DNA of 64,000 bases from Clostridium sp. D53t1_180928_C8 (GTDB lineage Bacteria > Bacillota > Clostridia > Clostridiales > Clostridiaceae), in assembly GCF_015667795.1 (NCBI RefSeq), contig NZ_JADPEL010000006.1:62001-126000 (forward strand), given 5' to 3'. Below are positions 19,547 to 30,300 of the stretch, piece after piece (positions within the stretch are counted from its first letter, which is position 1; every line of letters begins with the position of its first letter). The notes under the pieces are model-generated. The model worked only from the letters and a program-made list of their open reading frames with translations, did no database searches and was not told where the DNA came from. The position numbers were made by a program, and so were the translations under genes.

Positions 19547-20020
19547 CTAAAATTGACGAACTATTTTTTGTGCATAAACAATTCCAATTCTTCTCTTTAA
19601 TTTATCATTTAACGCAAGCTCAATTTTTGTATTATCATTTAACTCAAAGGTATAAACTGATAATCCTTTAATATTACTATTATAAAATACTTTATTATTT
19701 TTTTTATTATTAGTATTATTTTCATATACTTTTCTAATGTCTCCAATAGAAATTGATTTAACTGTTTTTCTTCTGCTTTCATTATATATTTTACTTATAT
19801 TTATAGTGTCATTAAATAGCTCATACTCATACTCTACATAACTTAAAAAACTTAAAATAAATAATGCTAATGCTATTACTCCCATAACAATTGAAACCAA
19901 CAGTGATATTGTTAAAAAGAATGCTGAAAGCACAAAAAATACCATAGACAAACCTTTTAAAATATTACTTGTAGTTTTTCTTTTGTCACACTCAATAAAT
20001 TGCTCAAAAACCTCTTCCAC
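19547..20020 (-). CDS. Two-helix membrane protein, 157 aa (DUF6106-like)
   Basis: This small protein has a cytosolic N-terminus with basic charge and two close membrane helices (about 22-42 and 45-65). A C-terminal soluble part of about 90 residues is predicted to be beta-rich (YELFNDTINISKIYNESRRKTVKSIS...YTFELNDNTKIELALNDKLKRRIG). The layout resembles uncharacterised clostridial DUF6106-type proteins and the PH-like domains attached to two-helix membrane anchors. I recall the family only loosely. It has an AGGAG ribosome binding site and its own terminator. The function is unknown. Confidence 0.65.
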   Translation of the reverse strand: MEEVFEQFIECDKRKTTSNILKGLSMVFFVLSAFFLTISLLVSIVMGVIALALFILSFLSYVEYEYELFNDTINISKIYNESRRKTVKSISIGDIRKVYENNTNNKKNNKVFYNSNIKGLSVYTFELNDNTKIELALNDKLKRRIGIVYAQKIVRQF

Positions 20021-20124
20021 CTTTATGCTCCTCCTAAATTCCCTTATTGCTATATTATAACAAATTTTATATTAATTCGGTATATGACTTTCATTTTTTA
20101 AATATATTACCCTTTAATAAAACA

Positions 20125-21261
20125 TTATAAATTTTTATAATATTTTATTAATTCTTCTTTACTATTAATTCCCCTATTTTGAGGAATAGTTAATTCAGAA
20201 ACATCCTTTCCCGAAAGCTTACCATTTACTATATATTCTTTTCCTAAGAAATTTTGTCCCCATGTAGCAACTTTATCTATTTCTGGTGTATTAATATTTA
20301 ATAATTCTGCGAAAGCCTTTAAAATACATAATCCAAATTGAATATCTTCAATAAAATATCTTGAATTTTTATCTGGAATATATCCTCCTTCAACTTCTAC
20401 CATAGGAGAGTCAATACCTATAAATCCTGGTGCTGTATTTATCTTTTCACTTAATTCTTCTGGGGTTTGTATATTGTATCTTCTCTTTATTTTTTCAATA
20501 TCACTTGGATTAAAATCCATATTCTCATTAAATCCATTAAAAATTAACTCTAGCTCTTCGTCTAGTTTTAATAATTCAGAAGATGCCATAGTTCCCCATT
20601 CTTCATAGAATAAAGGATTTCTATCATATACTGTTTCACCTTCAACATAATCATGAAATAATTCATATAATCTTGAAGGATGCATTGTTGGATTTGATGG
20701 TGATAAAGTAATAGCTAGATAACTACTTAATGGTATGCATGGAATATCTATAAAATTAGTCATACAATCTGCTACCTTTTTTGAATACTCACCTGGAATC
20801 GCTCTAATTTTCATAAATGGATTCTTTTGTTTTAATATTACTGATTCACCATACTTTTCTAATCTTATTATCGAAGGTACCCTTTGAGTTCCAAAGAAAA
20901 TACATTCTTTTTCTAGCAAAGCATCTATTAAATATTCCTTTCCTCCAAATCCAGGAATAGCCCCTATCACTGTTCCCTTCTTTAAAAATGGAAGTATTGT
21001 ATTAAATGTTCTTTCCATCATAAATGAAGGGTATGTTATTAATACATAATCTGCATTTCCTACAGCCTCTTCATAGCTCGATGTAATACAATGAATTTTC
21101 ACATCATGTGTTATATTTTTTTCTTCCTCGACTAATGCCATAGTCTCTTTAAAGCTTTCAGGCTTTGAAGTATGTAACCACACTTTATTCTCTTCTTTCA
21201 TTGAAATATATGCAGCTAAATATGTACCTATATTTCCTGCTCCTATGATACAAATATTCAT
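20125..21261 (-). CDS. Opine (octopine/nopaline) dehydrogenase family protein
   Basis: This 378-residue NAD(P)-dependent enzyme has an N-terminal Rossmann fold with CIIGAGNIGTYLAAYIS. The middle segments ADYVLITYPSFM and GAIPGFGGKEYL are typical of the family. The C-terminal helical domain contains NPTMHPSRLYELF, with the catalytic histidine of the octopine/nopaline dehydrogenase family. Such enzymes reductively join an amino acid and a 2-oxo acid, or make metallophore opines when a nicotianamine-like synthase is present. No such synthase is seen here. It faces a permease gene across a 244-bp divergent promoter region, which suggests a linked substrate. The ATG at 21261 follows AGGAGG. The natural substrate is unknown. 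Confidence 0.85.
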   Translation of the reverse strand: MNICIIGAGNIGTYLAAYISMKEENKVWLHTSKPESFKETMALVEEEKNITHDVKIHCITSSYEEAVGNADYVLITYPSFMMERTFNTILPFLKKGTVIGAIPGFGGKEYLIDALLEKECIFFGTQRVPSIIRLEKYGESVILKQKNPFMKIRAIPGEYSKKVADCMTNFIDIPCIPLSSYLAITLSPSNPTMHPSRLYELFHDYVEGETVYDRNPLFYEEWGTMASSELLKLDEELELIFNGFNENMDFNPSDIEKIKRRYNIQTPEELSEKINTAPGFIGIDSPMVEVEGGYIPDKNSRYFIEDIQFGLCILKAFAELLNINTPEIDKVATWGQNFLGKEYIVNGKLSGKDVSELTIPQNRGINSKEELIKYYKNL

Positions 21262-21505
21262 ATTATTCCTCCTAATTTCATCAAAATGCTTATTTATATT
21301 TTAACATTTTTTTATCTTTATAATTGTATATCTTTTGTAAACTTTTACTCATGAATCTATCTTTTTTACTATATAATAAATATGTATTATTTTATAATAT
21401 ATAAGAATGATATTTCAATCTATTTTTTATAAATCATCAACTAGAATCACATATTGTAAAATTCTCTCATACTTTGTAATATATTAATCAATAAAGGTAG
21501 ATTTT

Positions 21506-22903
21506 ATGACTTTATTACCTGTACATTATATTTACATTATTTTTACATTCTTAATTTTAATCTCTATTTTCAGAAAAAAAGATATTACTATAATTTGTAT
21601 TCTTGGAATATTTACAATTGCCTTATACAGCACAAAATCATTTCCATCTTCCGTTATGTCAGTTTTTAATGGATTTTTATATGCAATAACAGAACTTTTA
21701 CCTATAATTCTTATAATTTCAATAATTACAGCCTTTAGTAAGTTATTATCTGCTACAGGAATAAACGAAGTTATGGTTTCCCCCCTAGCAAAACTAATAA
21801 AAAATAAATACATTGCTTATTGGGTAATAGGAATATCTATGATGATTATATCTTGGTTTTTCTGGCCTTCACCTGCAGTAGCTTTAATTGGTGCTGTACT
21901 AATTCCTGTAGCTCAAAAAGTTGGTCTTCCAAAGCTTTCTGCTGCAATGGCAATGAATCTATTTGGACATGGTATTGCACTATCAAGTGACATTATAATT
22001 CAAGGTGCTTCAAGACTTACTTCTAATTCTGCAGGAATAACTATTTCAGAGCTAAACAGCACTCTTATTCCACTTGAAATAGTTATGGGACTTACTACTA
22101 CCATTATAGCTTTTATTATAATTGTACGAGATTTCAAAAAAAATCCTTTACCAGATACAGACATAGAAAGTTCAACTAATAAATGTACGGATATAGAAAC
22201 TCCTATTATCAAGCTCTCCTGCAAAAAAAAGAAATTTTATGCTTTATTAATATTCATAGGATATCTTATAGATATAATTTTAATGCTTACCTTTTCATTA
22301 ACCGGTGGAGATGCTACTGCACTAGTTGGCGGAACAACCTTATTTCTACTAATAATAATTTTTATTGGTAGCTTTAAGTTTAACACCATGGAACAAATAA
22401 CACCTTATATTGTTAATGGATTTCAATTTGCATTTAAAGTTTTCGGAGCAGTAATTCCTGTTGCAACCTTCTTTTATCTTGGTGGAAATGGTTTTGAATC
22501 AATCTTAGGCAATATTTTACCATCTGGTTCTCAAGGAATAATAAACGACTTAGGTATTGCTCTTGCTAATTCGGTTCCTCTAAACAAGACCATAGCTACT
22601 GCAACAGTATCTGGTGTTGGTCTTTTAACTGGTCTTGATGGTTCTGGATTCTCTGGCTTATCATTAGTTGGATCATCTGCCATGCTTTTCTCAAATTCCA
22701 TATCTATAAATATTTCAGCCCTTGCATCTATAGGACAAATTTGTACTATTTGGATAGGTGGAGGTACTCTTGTACCTTGGGCTTTAATTCCTGTTGCAGC
22801 TATATGTGATGTTTCTCCATTTGAGTTAGCTAGAAAAAATTTATTACCCGTATCTATAGGCTTAGCTGTAACAACTATTTTTGCTATTATCTTTTTAGTT
22901 TAA
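21506..22903 (+). CDS. Polytopic permease of the ion-transporter/GntP-like type
   Basis: This 465-residue membrane protein has about twelve hydrophobic segments and a polar cytosolic loop around residues 210-245 (DFKKNPLPDTDIESS). Repeated GLDGSGFSGL and FFWPSPAVALIGAVLIPVAQK motifs look like the re-entrant loops of secondary transporters for organic acids. I cannot name the exact family; GntP-, CitMHS- and uncharacterised clostridial permeases are all possible. It is transcribed divergently from the opine dehydrogenase gene, so the two may handle the same compound. A strong terminator follows. The start is supported by AAAGGTAG. Confidence 0.72.
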   Translation: MTLLPVHYIYIIFTFLILISIFRKKDITIICILGIFTIALYSTKSFPSSVMSVFNGFLYAITELLPIILIISIITAFSKLLSATGINEVMVSPLAKLIKNKYIAYWVIGISMMIISWFFWPSPAVALIGAVLIPVAQKVGLPKLSAAMAMNLFGHGIALSSDIIIQGASRLTSNSAGITISELNSTLIPLEIVMGLTTTIIAFIIIVRDFKKNPLPDTDIESSTNKCTDIETPIIKLSCKKKKFYALLIFIGYLIDIILMLTFSLTGGDATALVGGTTLFLLIIIFIGSFKFNTMEQITPYIVNGFQFAFKVFGAVIPVATFFYLGGNGFESILGNILPSGSQGIINDLGIALANSVPLNKTIATATVSGVGLLTGLDGSGFSGLSLVGSSAMLFSNSISINISALASIGQICTIWIGGGTLVPWALIPVAAICDVSPFELARKNLLPVSIGLAVTTIFAIIFLV

Positions 22904-22929
22904 AATTATTATATTCTTTAACATTTATG

Positions 22930-22967
22930 AAACTGTATCAAAATAATTTTTTGATACAGTTTTATTA
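22930..22967 (+). terminator. Terminator of the permease gene
   Basis: AAACTGTATCAAAA (22930-22943) pairs with TTTTGATACAGTTT (22949-22962) around a 5-base loop, followed by a T-rich tail. Confidence 0.88.
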
Positions 22968-23032
22968 CTTTTACATAACTAACCTTAATTTTTTCTTAAT
23001 TTTGGAAATATTCCTGTTAGTTTCCTATATAT

Positions 23033-23087
23033 TTTGTTAAAATTTTCTTAACAAAGTATTGCTTTTCTATATTTTTTACTCTATAAT
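23033..23087 (+). promoter_or_regulatory. Promoter and inverted-repeat operator of the ABC exporter operon
   Basis: A promoter TTGCTT (23059-23064), 17 bp spacer, TATAAT (23082-23087) is preceded immediately by the perfect inverted repeat TTTGTTAA-N7-TTAACAAA (23033-23055). The repeat abuts the -35 box, a usual place for an activator or repressor site. Confidence 0.6.
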
Positions 23088-23174
23088 AAGTTATGAAATA
23101 ACTCTTAATAATATTAATATTAACCTTTTTAGAGGTATTTCATTTTATCTAATACAATAAGGGGGATTATTTCC

Positions 23175-24089
23175 ATGAAACTAGAAATAAAAAATCTACG
23201 TAAAAGTTTTTCTGGAAATGAAGTTCTACACGGAATCTCATTTTCAGTAGAAAGCGGAAAAGCACTTGGTTTGTTAGGTCGAAATGGTGCTGGTAAAACA
23301 ACTACTATCAGAATCTTAATGGATGTTTTTAAAGGTGATTCTGGAGAAATTTTAATTGATGGTAAACCTTTTAAGCCTACTAATTATCAAATAGGATATT
23401 TACCTGAAGAAAGGGGACTATATCCTAAGAAAAAAGTTACAGATCAAATTGTATATCTTGCATCTTTAAGAGGTATTAGTAAAAAAGAAGCCAAAGAAAA
23501 TACTTTAAAATGGCTTAAAAGATTAGGTATCGAAGAATATGAAAACAGAAAATTAGATACTTTATCTAAGGGAAATCAGCAAAAAGTGCAATTAGCTCAA
23601 ACTTTAGTTTGTAATCCTGAAATAGTAATACTAGATGAGCCATTTAGCGGTCTGGATCCTGTTAATGCTCAAATTTTAAAAGATGTAGTCAACGATTTAA
23701 TTACTGATAATAAAATTGTTATTTTTTCTAGTCATCAAATGAGTTATGTTGAAGAGTTTTGTGAAGATATTGCAATAATTAATAAAGGTAATATTGCCTT
23801 AAATGGAAATTTAAAAGAAATAAAAAAAGATTTTGGTAGAAATAGAATTATACTAAGTGCAAATAATTATACTCTAGAGGAATTAAAAGAAATTTGTGAA
23901 AGTAAATTTTCTAATTTTGTTACTGTATATGAAACAAAGAAAGAATTTTTAGTATTAGAACTCTCTAAAAATTCTACTAAAAATGAATTTTTAAAAGCTA
24001 TTATTAACTCTGATATTGATATTGAAAAATTTTCAATATATGAACCCTCATTAACAGATATTTTTGTATTAAAGGCAGGTGATGAATAA
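23175..24089 (+). CDS. ABC transporter ATP-binding protein (NatA-like)
   Basis: This is a cytosolic ATPase subunit of 304 residues. Walker A is GRNGAGKTT (about 35-43), the Q-loop region is YLPEERGLYPK, the signature is LSKGNQQKVQLAQTL, and Walker B is EIVILDEPFSGLDP. The C-terminal extension of about 90 residues is typical of the drug/sodium exporter class. GGGGG precedes the ATG. The stop overlaps the ATG of the next gene by one base (TAATG), so it is coupled to its permease. The pair resembles NatAB sodium exporters and YhaQ/YhaP-type systems. Confidence 0.92.
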   Translation: MKLEIKNLRKSFSGNEVLHGISFSVESGKALGLLGRNGAGKTTTIRILMDVFKGDSGEILIDGKPFKPTNYQIGYLPEERGLYPKKKVTDQIVYLASLRGISKKEAKENTLKWLKRLGIEEYENRKLDTLSKGNQQKVQLAQTLVCNPEIVILDEPFSGLDPVNAQILKDVVNDLITDNKIVIFSSHQMSYVEEFCEDIAIINKGNIALNGNLKEIKKDFGRNRIILSANNYTLEELKEICESKFSNFVTVYETKKEFLVLELSKNSTKNEFLKAIINSDIDIEKFSIYEPSLTDIFVLKAGDE

Positions 24090-25366
24090 TGAAGCAATTT
24101 TTTAACGTTTTAAGTTTCGAATTAAGTAATTATTTTAAAAATAAAGGGTACATGATTACAACTATTCTTTTTTCAATAATATTAATAATAGGTTTATCAC
24201 TACCATCATTTTTTGATATGTCAAAACTTATACCACAACTAGCTCCTATTACTTCTGAAGAGTCAGATTCATCCGTAACTCCTGATGAATCTATAGATGA
24301 AAATAAAACTAATTATATTATTGTAGACAACAATAATATTTTACCTGATTTAAATGCTCTTGAATCAGCCTTTGCAAACTCTAGCTGGAGTAAAGTAAGC
24401 ACTAGTGCTGAAGCTGAAAATATAATTAAAGATGGAAATGCAGAAGCTGGCTTTATACTTGAAAGCTTAACTAAATATTCATATTTAGTTGATAATTCTG
24501 GCTTTACTGATACAAATCAAATGATATTTGAAAACTTGTTATCTAGTTTAAATCAACAGGATTATGCTATAGAACATAATTTAGATATAAATGATTTACA
24601 ATCTGTAATTCATCCTTCATTTGAATCTGATGTCACTATCTTAGGAAAGGATAGTGCTAATAACTTCTTTTATGTATATATATTTATCTTTGCAATGTAT
24701 ATGATGATTTTATTATACGGACAGCTTATTGCAGTTTCTGTCACATCTGAAAAGAGCAATAGAGCTATAGAGGTTTTAGTTACAAGTGCTAGTAGTAATA
24801 GTCTTATTTTCGGAAAGGTTATAGCAGCTGCCTTAGCTAGTTTCCTTCAAGTTGGAATAATTTTAGCTTCTGGAATGATAACTTACTCTTTAAATAGTAA
24901 TGCTTGGAATGGTATTTTAGATGGGGTATTTAAAGTTCCAATTAATATATTATTAACATTTATTTTATTCGGAGCTATTGGATACTTATTCTATTCATTT
25001 ATTTTTGGAGCTTTAGGAGCCTTAGTTTCTAAAACTGAAGATATTAGCTCTAGTATAGGTCCTATAACTATGGTTTTTGTTATTGTGTTCTTTATAAGTA
25101 TGTTTGGATTAACAAATAGTGACAGCTTACTTATTAAAATTGCTTCATTTATTCCATTTAGTTCATCAATGACAATGCTTATAAGAGTTGCAATGGGTAC
25201 TGTATCTAACATTGAAATAATAATTTCATTTATCATATTATTAATTTCAACTATATTAACTGCTCTTGGTGCTGCCAAAATTTATAGATTAGGTACTTTA
25301 ATGTATGGAAATCCTATTAAACTAAGAAATGCTTTAAAATGGTTTAAAAAAGAAAAAATATCTTAA
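24089..25366 (+). CDS. ABC transporter permease (NatB/ABC-2 type)
   Basis: This 425-residue membrane subunit has one N-terminal helix (about 20-40), an extracellular domain of about 150 residues, and then five or six helices from about residue 200. That is the ABC-2 layout of NatB and YhaP. It follows the ATPase gene with a one-base overlap. The extracellular domain is acidic near its start (EESDSSVTPDESIDENK). The exported substrate may be Na+, a peptide or a drug. The operon ends in a bidirectional terminator. Confidence 0.9.
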   Translation: MKQFFNVLSFELSNYFKNKGYMITTILFSIILIIGLSLPSFFDMSKLIPQLAPITSEESDSSVTPDESIDENKTNYIIVDNNNILPDLNALESAFANSSWSKVSTSAEAENIIKDGNAEAGFILESLTKYSYLVDNSGFTDTNQMIFENLLSSLNQQDYAIEHNLDINDLQSVIHPSFESDVTILGKDSANNFFYVYIFIFAMYMMILLYGQLIAVSVTSEKSNRAIEVLVTSASSNSLIFGKVIAAALASFLQVGIILASGMITYSLNSNAWNGILDGVFKVPINILLTFILFGAIGYLFYSFIFGALGALVSKTEDISSSIGPITMVFVIVFFISMFGLTNSDSLLIKIASFIPFSSSMTMLIRVAMGTVSNIEIIISFIILLISTILTALGAAKIYRLGTLMYGNPIKLRNALKWFKKEKIS

Positions 25367-25385
25367 TTTAAAATTTTATAAAAGA

Positions 25386-25432
25386 AAATTAAAGGTCTTG
25401 CCAAAAACAATTTTATGGCAAGACCGCTCTTA
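25386..25432. terminator. Bidirectional terminator between the ABC exporter and the GH20 gene
   Basis: GGTCTTGCCA (25394-25403) and TGGCAAGACC (25416-25425) form a GC-rich stem. The T-rich tail is better on the minus strand, where it ends the GH85/GH20 operon. Confidence 0.8.
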
Positions 25433-27280
25433 TTATATACTTCTTAAATAAGCTGATGTATATTTTATAACTTCTCTTATTCTATTAAGTTCACTTTCCT
25501 TATTTCTTTTTCTCCATACTTTTGAATACTCATAAAACCATACTTCTAATTCTTCTGCTAAAGATACTTTATCATATAAATTGATAATATCTGCTTCTTC
25601 AAACTTATCTTTTAATAGTTCTACAAAGAAAAGATTTATTAGTTTTATTCCTTGTGCTGAAATAATAAATTCTTTAATATCATCTTTATTATTAACATCT
25701 CCTGCTAACTCTATTAACTCTTCCTCTACTATACTGGCCATATTGTATCCATTAATTAAATCATTTGTATTTATACTATTTATTCTATCTCTAAGTTCTT
25801 CATCTGTATTATATTTTTCTTTCCATATAACTAATTCAGACCATCCTGCTTTTTGATTTTTAGATAACTTATTTAATATAGAAACTAATTTTCTTGATTT
25901 ATCTCCATATTCAATTAATGATAAATCACTGTAAAACTCTTCATTACTATATTCATAGCTTGGATTCCAAGATAATGCTCCTCCAAATGCCATTCCAGGA
26001 ATTGAATTTGCTAAAAGATTAATATGTCCATAATCTCCCCAATCTGTATTTAATACTCCTGTAGCACCATATTCTACTCCATATCTAACCATTCTTCTAA
26101 TATTTTCGAATCCATTATCCATAAAGTTCATTAACTGACTCCATCCACCGACTCCTGGACAAACAAATTGTTCTCTACCTGTTTCAGCTACTTTCTTTAC
26201 TTGCTCTTCAGTTACTTCACATGAATAATTCCAATTTAAACAAATTAAATCATTTGGAATATCATTTAATAATTCTGGATGACCTAATATAACATCTCCC
26301 CAAAACATTACTTTCTTATCATACTTCTTAACTATATGTACAATTTTATTTAAGAAGTCTAAATATAGTTTTCCTGTTCCAATTTCTTCAGCAACTTCTT
26401 TACTTTTACCTTTTCCTAAGTCAAAAGTTTCATCACAACAAATATTAAATTTATCGGATGTGAATAAAGGTAGAAATTGTTCTATCATGTCTTCTAAAAA
26501 ATTTAAACTTTCATTATTAGTTACATCTAATGTATGATGAGCTTGTCTATCAATAAAAGAGTAAATATCATTTTCCATTCCTGGCATTTCACATAATTCT
26601 TTAAAGGATTTTGTTCTAAGAACTTCATATAAGTGCCCAAATGTTGAAAGTGATGGTATAAGCTCTACATTTCTTTTTTTACAGTACATATCTAATAATA
26701 TTATTTCCTCTGCTGTTAAAGGATCTTTATCTATCCATACTTCACTCATTCCCTTAAAGGCAAATGTATGCTCTATATATAATTGAATTTGATTAATTTT
26801 ATAAAAAGATGCCTTTTTTACTACTTCTTTTAATGTTTCTAAAGTAGGTACTTTTCCTCTAGTAACATCATGATAGAATCCTCTATTTTTAAAATATGGT
26901 TTATCTTCAATAAATAATTTAGGTATATTTGATGTGCCTTGTTTTAAAATTTGAATTAAAGTCTGAATCCCATAAAAAATCCCTTTAGACTCGCTAGCAT
27001 TTATTAATATATATTCATCTTCTATAAATATTTTATATTCCTCATCATTTAAACCACTAATTTTTCTTATATTTATAGCATTCTTAACTACATCTGATTT
27101 TAAGTTTTTATTTATGTTTAATTTAAATCCAAACTTAGAGCTAACTTCTTCTTGTAATTCTATTACTGCCTCTAAGTCATTAAAACTACATATATAATCT
27201 AAATTTATTTCTGTATTTCTTTTTAATTTAAAACTACCTTCATTTTCAAATAATGTTTGTGGTCTAGGTATAATATTCAT
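25433..27280 (-). CDS. Cytosolic GH20 beta-N-acetylhexosaminidase
   Basis: This 615-residue enzyme removes terminal beta-linked GlcNAc or GalNAc. A non-catalytic alpha/beta domain (about 1-125) precedes a TIM barrel with KPYFKNRGFYHDVTRGKVPT. The catalytic pair D283-E284 lies in FNICCDETFDLG. A helical C-terminal part follows. It has no signal peptide, so it works on imported glycans, like GH20C of Streptococcus pneumoniae. It is the last gene of a minus-strand operon after the surface GH85 enzyme, and it fits removal of GlcNAc from imported complex N-glycan fragments. AGGGAG precedes the ATG at 27280. Confidence 0.92.
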   Translation of the reverse strand: MNIIPRPQTLFENEGSFKLKRNTEINLDYICSFNDLEAVIELQEEVSSKFGFKLNINKNLKSDVVKNAINIRKISGLNDEEYKIFIEDEYILINASESKGIFYGIQTLIQILKQGTSNIPKLFIEDKPYFKNRGFYHDVTRGKVPTLETLKEVVKKASFYKINQIQLYIEHTFAFKGMSEVWIDKDPLTAEEIILLDMYCKKRNVELIPSLSTFGHLYEVLRTKSFKELCEMPGMENDIYSFIDRQAHHTLDVTNNESLNFLEDMIEQFLPLFTSDKFNICCDETFDLGKGKSKEVAEEIGTGKLYLDFLNKIVHIVKKYDKKVMFWGDVILGHPELLNDIPNDLICLNWNYSCEVTEEQVKKVAETGREQFVCPGVGGWSQLMNFMDNGFENIRRMVRYGVEYGATGVLNTDWGDYGHINLLANSIPGMAFGGALSWNPSYEYSNEEFYSDLSLIEYGDKSRKLVSILNKLSKNQKAGWSELVIWKEKYNTDEELRDRINSINTNDLINGYNMASIVEEELIELAGDVNNKDDIKEFIISAQGIKLINLFFVELLKDKFEEADIINLYDKVSLAEELEVWFYEYSKVWRKRNKESELNRIREVIKYTSAYLRSI

Positions 27281-27315
27281 ATTACTTTCTCCCTTAATTT
27301 ATATTTTACTAATAA

Positions 27316-27338
27316 GGAGAGACATTAAATGTCCCTCC
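27316..27338 (-). promoter_or_regulatory. Hairpin between the GH85 and GH20 genes
   Basis: On the minus strand GGAGGGACAT pairs with ATGTCTCTCC (one G-T pair) around a 3-base loop. No U run follows, so it is more likely an mRNA processing or stability element than a terminator. It could set different levels of the secreted and cytosolic enzymes. Confidence 0.45.
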
Positions 27339-27359
27339 TAAATTAATTATAATAATTCT

Positions 27360-30300
27360 TTATTTTTTCTTTTTAAGAAATACTCCACCAACAGCTGCTA
27401 AAACCCCTGAAATTCCCATTAACCCTATTGCTCCTAAGTCCCCAGTTTGTGGAAGAGATCCATTTGGCTTATTTGGTTTATTTGGCTTATTTGGTTTATT
27501 TGGTTTATTTGGTTTTACTTGAACTGAATCATCATTTGAGCCTCCATTTGAATCATCATTTGAGTCTCCATTTGAATCATCATCTGAATCATCTTTTTCT
27601 ATTTTTTCTAATGTTAACTCTATTTCTTCTTCATCAAATGCTTTCTCAATAGTTATTTCATATACCTCTTCATGAGCTTCATATGACTCTAAGTTTCCTA
27701 TATATCTTACAGTATACGCACCTGGATCAAGTTTAGCTAAAACTTCTCCTGCCTCAGTTGTCTCAACTGTTTCAATAACAACATCACCATTTAAAATTTC
27801 AAACTTTGCTCCATTTACGGCTTTGTCATTATCATCTTTAACATTTATTTGTAACTTACCTTTTGATTCTGCTTCTTTATCTTCATTGTATACCACCTTG
27901 AATTTAGGAGTTGCTTTCATTCCTTCTCTCTTAACTTCAAGTATTATTTCTCCACCATTTGAGTCTAATAATAATGGTTTTAATACTGTTGAATTTTCTT
28001 CATCACTTACAGGTACACTTACCTTACTTGGGAATTCATCATCTATGCTATTATAGTAATTTACAATATCACCTGGTTGTAAATCAGCAATTTCTAAAGT
28101 TGCATAATATTTAATAGCTAAGGCTGTTCTTGGCTTAATATTATATTCAGAAATAGTAAATTCACCTGGTATTTTAGCTACATCCCATGTTTCATTATCA
28201 TAAGAAACACTTAATTTAATACTTGGTTGCTTTCCTTCTTGCTTTACAGCAAAGTAAACTCTTCCCTCTTCAGTACCGAAGTCTAAATTCATAAATCTAA
28301 CTTCTCCAGTTTCTCCTGCTATAGCACTTGCAAAAGCTTCTGTATCATCTATATTCTTATATAATAACACTTCATATCCCGCTGGAACCTCTTGGAATAG
28401 TACTTCATCAGTTGCACCTTCATTATTTGTTGCCTTTACTGTATTCATTGGTATATTATCTGTAGTAGGTTCATATGTCTCCTCAAATAGTTGGAATTCA
28501 TATATTCTAATGGCCTTCCAAGGAGTAACTCCTGGATGATCTATATATAATCTAAATATTTGTCCAGTTACAGGTTCTGAAAGATTTCTATCAACTATTC
28601 CCTCTTCATTCTCTGTTACTACATCAACGTCAACAAATTCTTCACCTTTTAATACTTGTAATTTAAAATCTTTAGTATTTGTATCTTTAGCTTCTCCACC
28701 AGCTTCCCCATGCATAGTAACCCATCTTTGGATAGTCTTTTCTTCCCCTAAGTCTACTTCTAACCATCCACCATACATTCCTGTAGTTGTACACCATTTA
28801 CTATTATTTTCAACAGTTCCATCTACCGCCTTTATTGCTGGTTCTCCTGAGTTTTCAGAGCTTGCTTTAACTGGTTTATTCAATGCAAGATTTACTGGGG
28901 ATGTTTCATCTGGAACTTCGGTATCATTAGCATTCATATTCCATTTGAATTTTAATGTTTGAGCTTCCCCCCTATTAAAGTTTTTATCAACTGCTACAAC
29001 TTCAAAGTTGAAAGAAGATTCATTACCATATCTCTTAAATGGTGATATATAATAAGAATCATTATAAGTAGAACCTATAAATTCTCTATTTCCATCTGGT
29101 TTTACTCTGTATACTTCATAATAATCTGCTCCAGCTACATCTTCCCAATAAATTCTTGCTTCTGCTTTTTGTGCATTATGGAATAATTGATCATCTAAAG
29201 TAATCTTTCTTGTTGCTGGTAATTTAGTATTTTTACTTGATTCTTCTATAGAAATATTTCCTATATTTATTTTAAAATCAGCAACATCTTCTTCACTATC
29301 AAATTTTAATGATATTGCAGATATTGTTTTTCCAACATATTCATTTAATGGTATAGTAACTGTGTTCCATTCATTTGCTGTACCATCAGCTACATCTAAG
29401 AATACAAAGTTTGATTCATCATAGCTATCTCCAATACATAATCCAACTTGCATATTATTCTTATCTGAAGGAGTTTTATAAGTTATAGATAATTCTGTTG
29501 AAGCATCTGTAACATTTAAGCTAGTGCTATATAGCTTAATATGATTTGGGTTAGCAGCTTCTAAATTGCCTTTAACTAATAGTGAACTTCCACCATTATA
29601 CGCATCAGTTCTATCAAAATCTGGAGTTAATTTAGAACCATTAGATTCTACTATCCATCTCCAAGTTGGTAAATAATCTTGTATTGCTCTATTATTCCAT
29701 TCCTTATCTCTTGATAATTCACCATCGATATAATAAGCTTGTCCATGTCCTAAATTAAAATTAGTCACAAATGGTAATGTATTTATAGCTGATCTATCTG
29801 CAACATAGTTTGCAAGTCCTACCCATTTATCTTCTGTATTAGAGCTTGAAGGATCTCCTGAACCACCAACCCAGAACTTTTGATCATGTTTATAAAAATC
29901 TTCTATATCTTTAGCCATTGAGAAAGTTGAGTTTGGACAATACATCGCTAATGAAAGCTTTAATTTTCCTTCCTCATCTAATAAGTGTTCTACCGGGAAT
30001 TTATCATTATATGCATTTTGTTGAACTTCAACCCCTGCAAATACATCATATTGACTTCTTCCTGCTTCATTTGCAGTTTTTATACTCATATCAACCTTAC
30101 TTAACTCTGGGAATGATGATGATGCTCTATCCCAGTTATAATTTAAGAAAAATTCATCAGTTACAGTTTTTCCATCTTTTTGGAAGAATCCAACATTTAA
30201 AGGATTAAGTGAATCTTGGTACTTAACAGGACCTTCTGTAGTCATAGAATCATACCACCCAATTCTTATACTTGGTTCTTTTTCATGCATATATGTGAAG

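Noticed and set aside
27463-27600. CRISPR-like array in the GH85 gene
   Set aside because: The units are 9 and 24 bases, in frame, without spacers, and encode a wall-spanning stalk.
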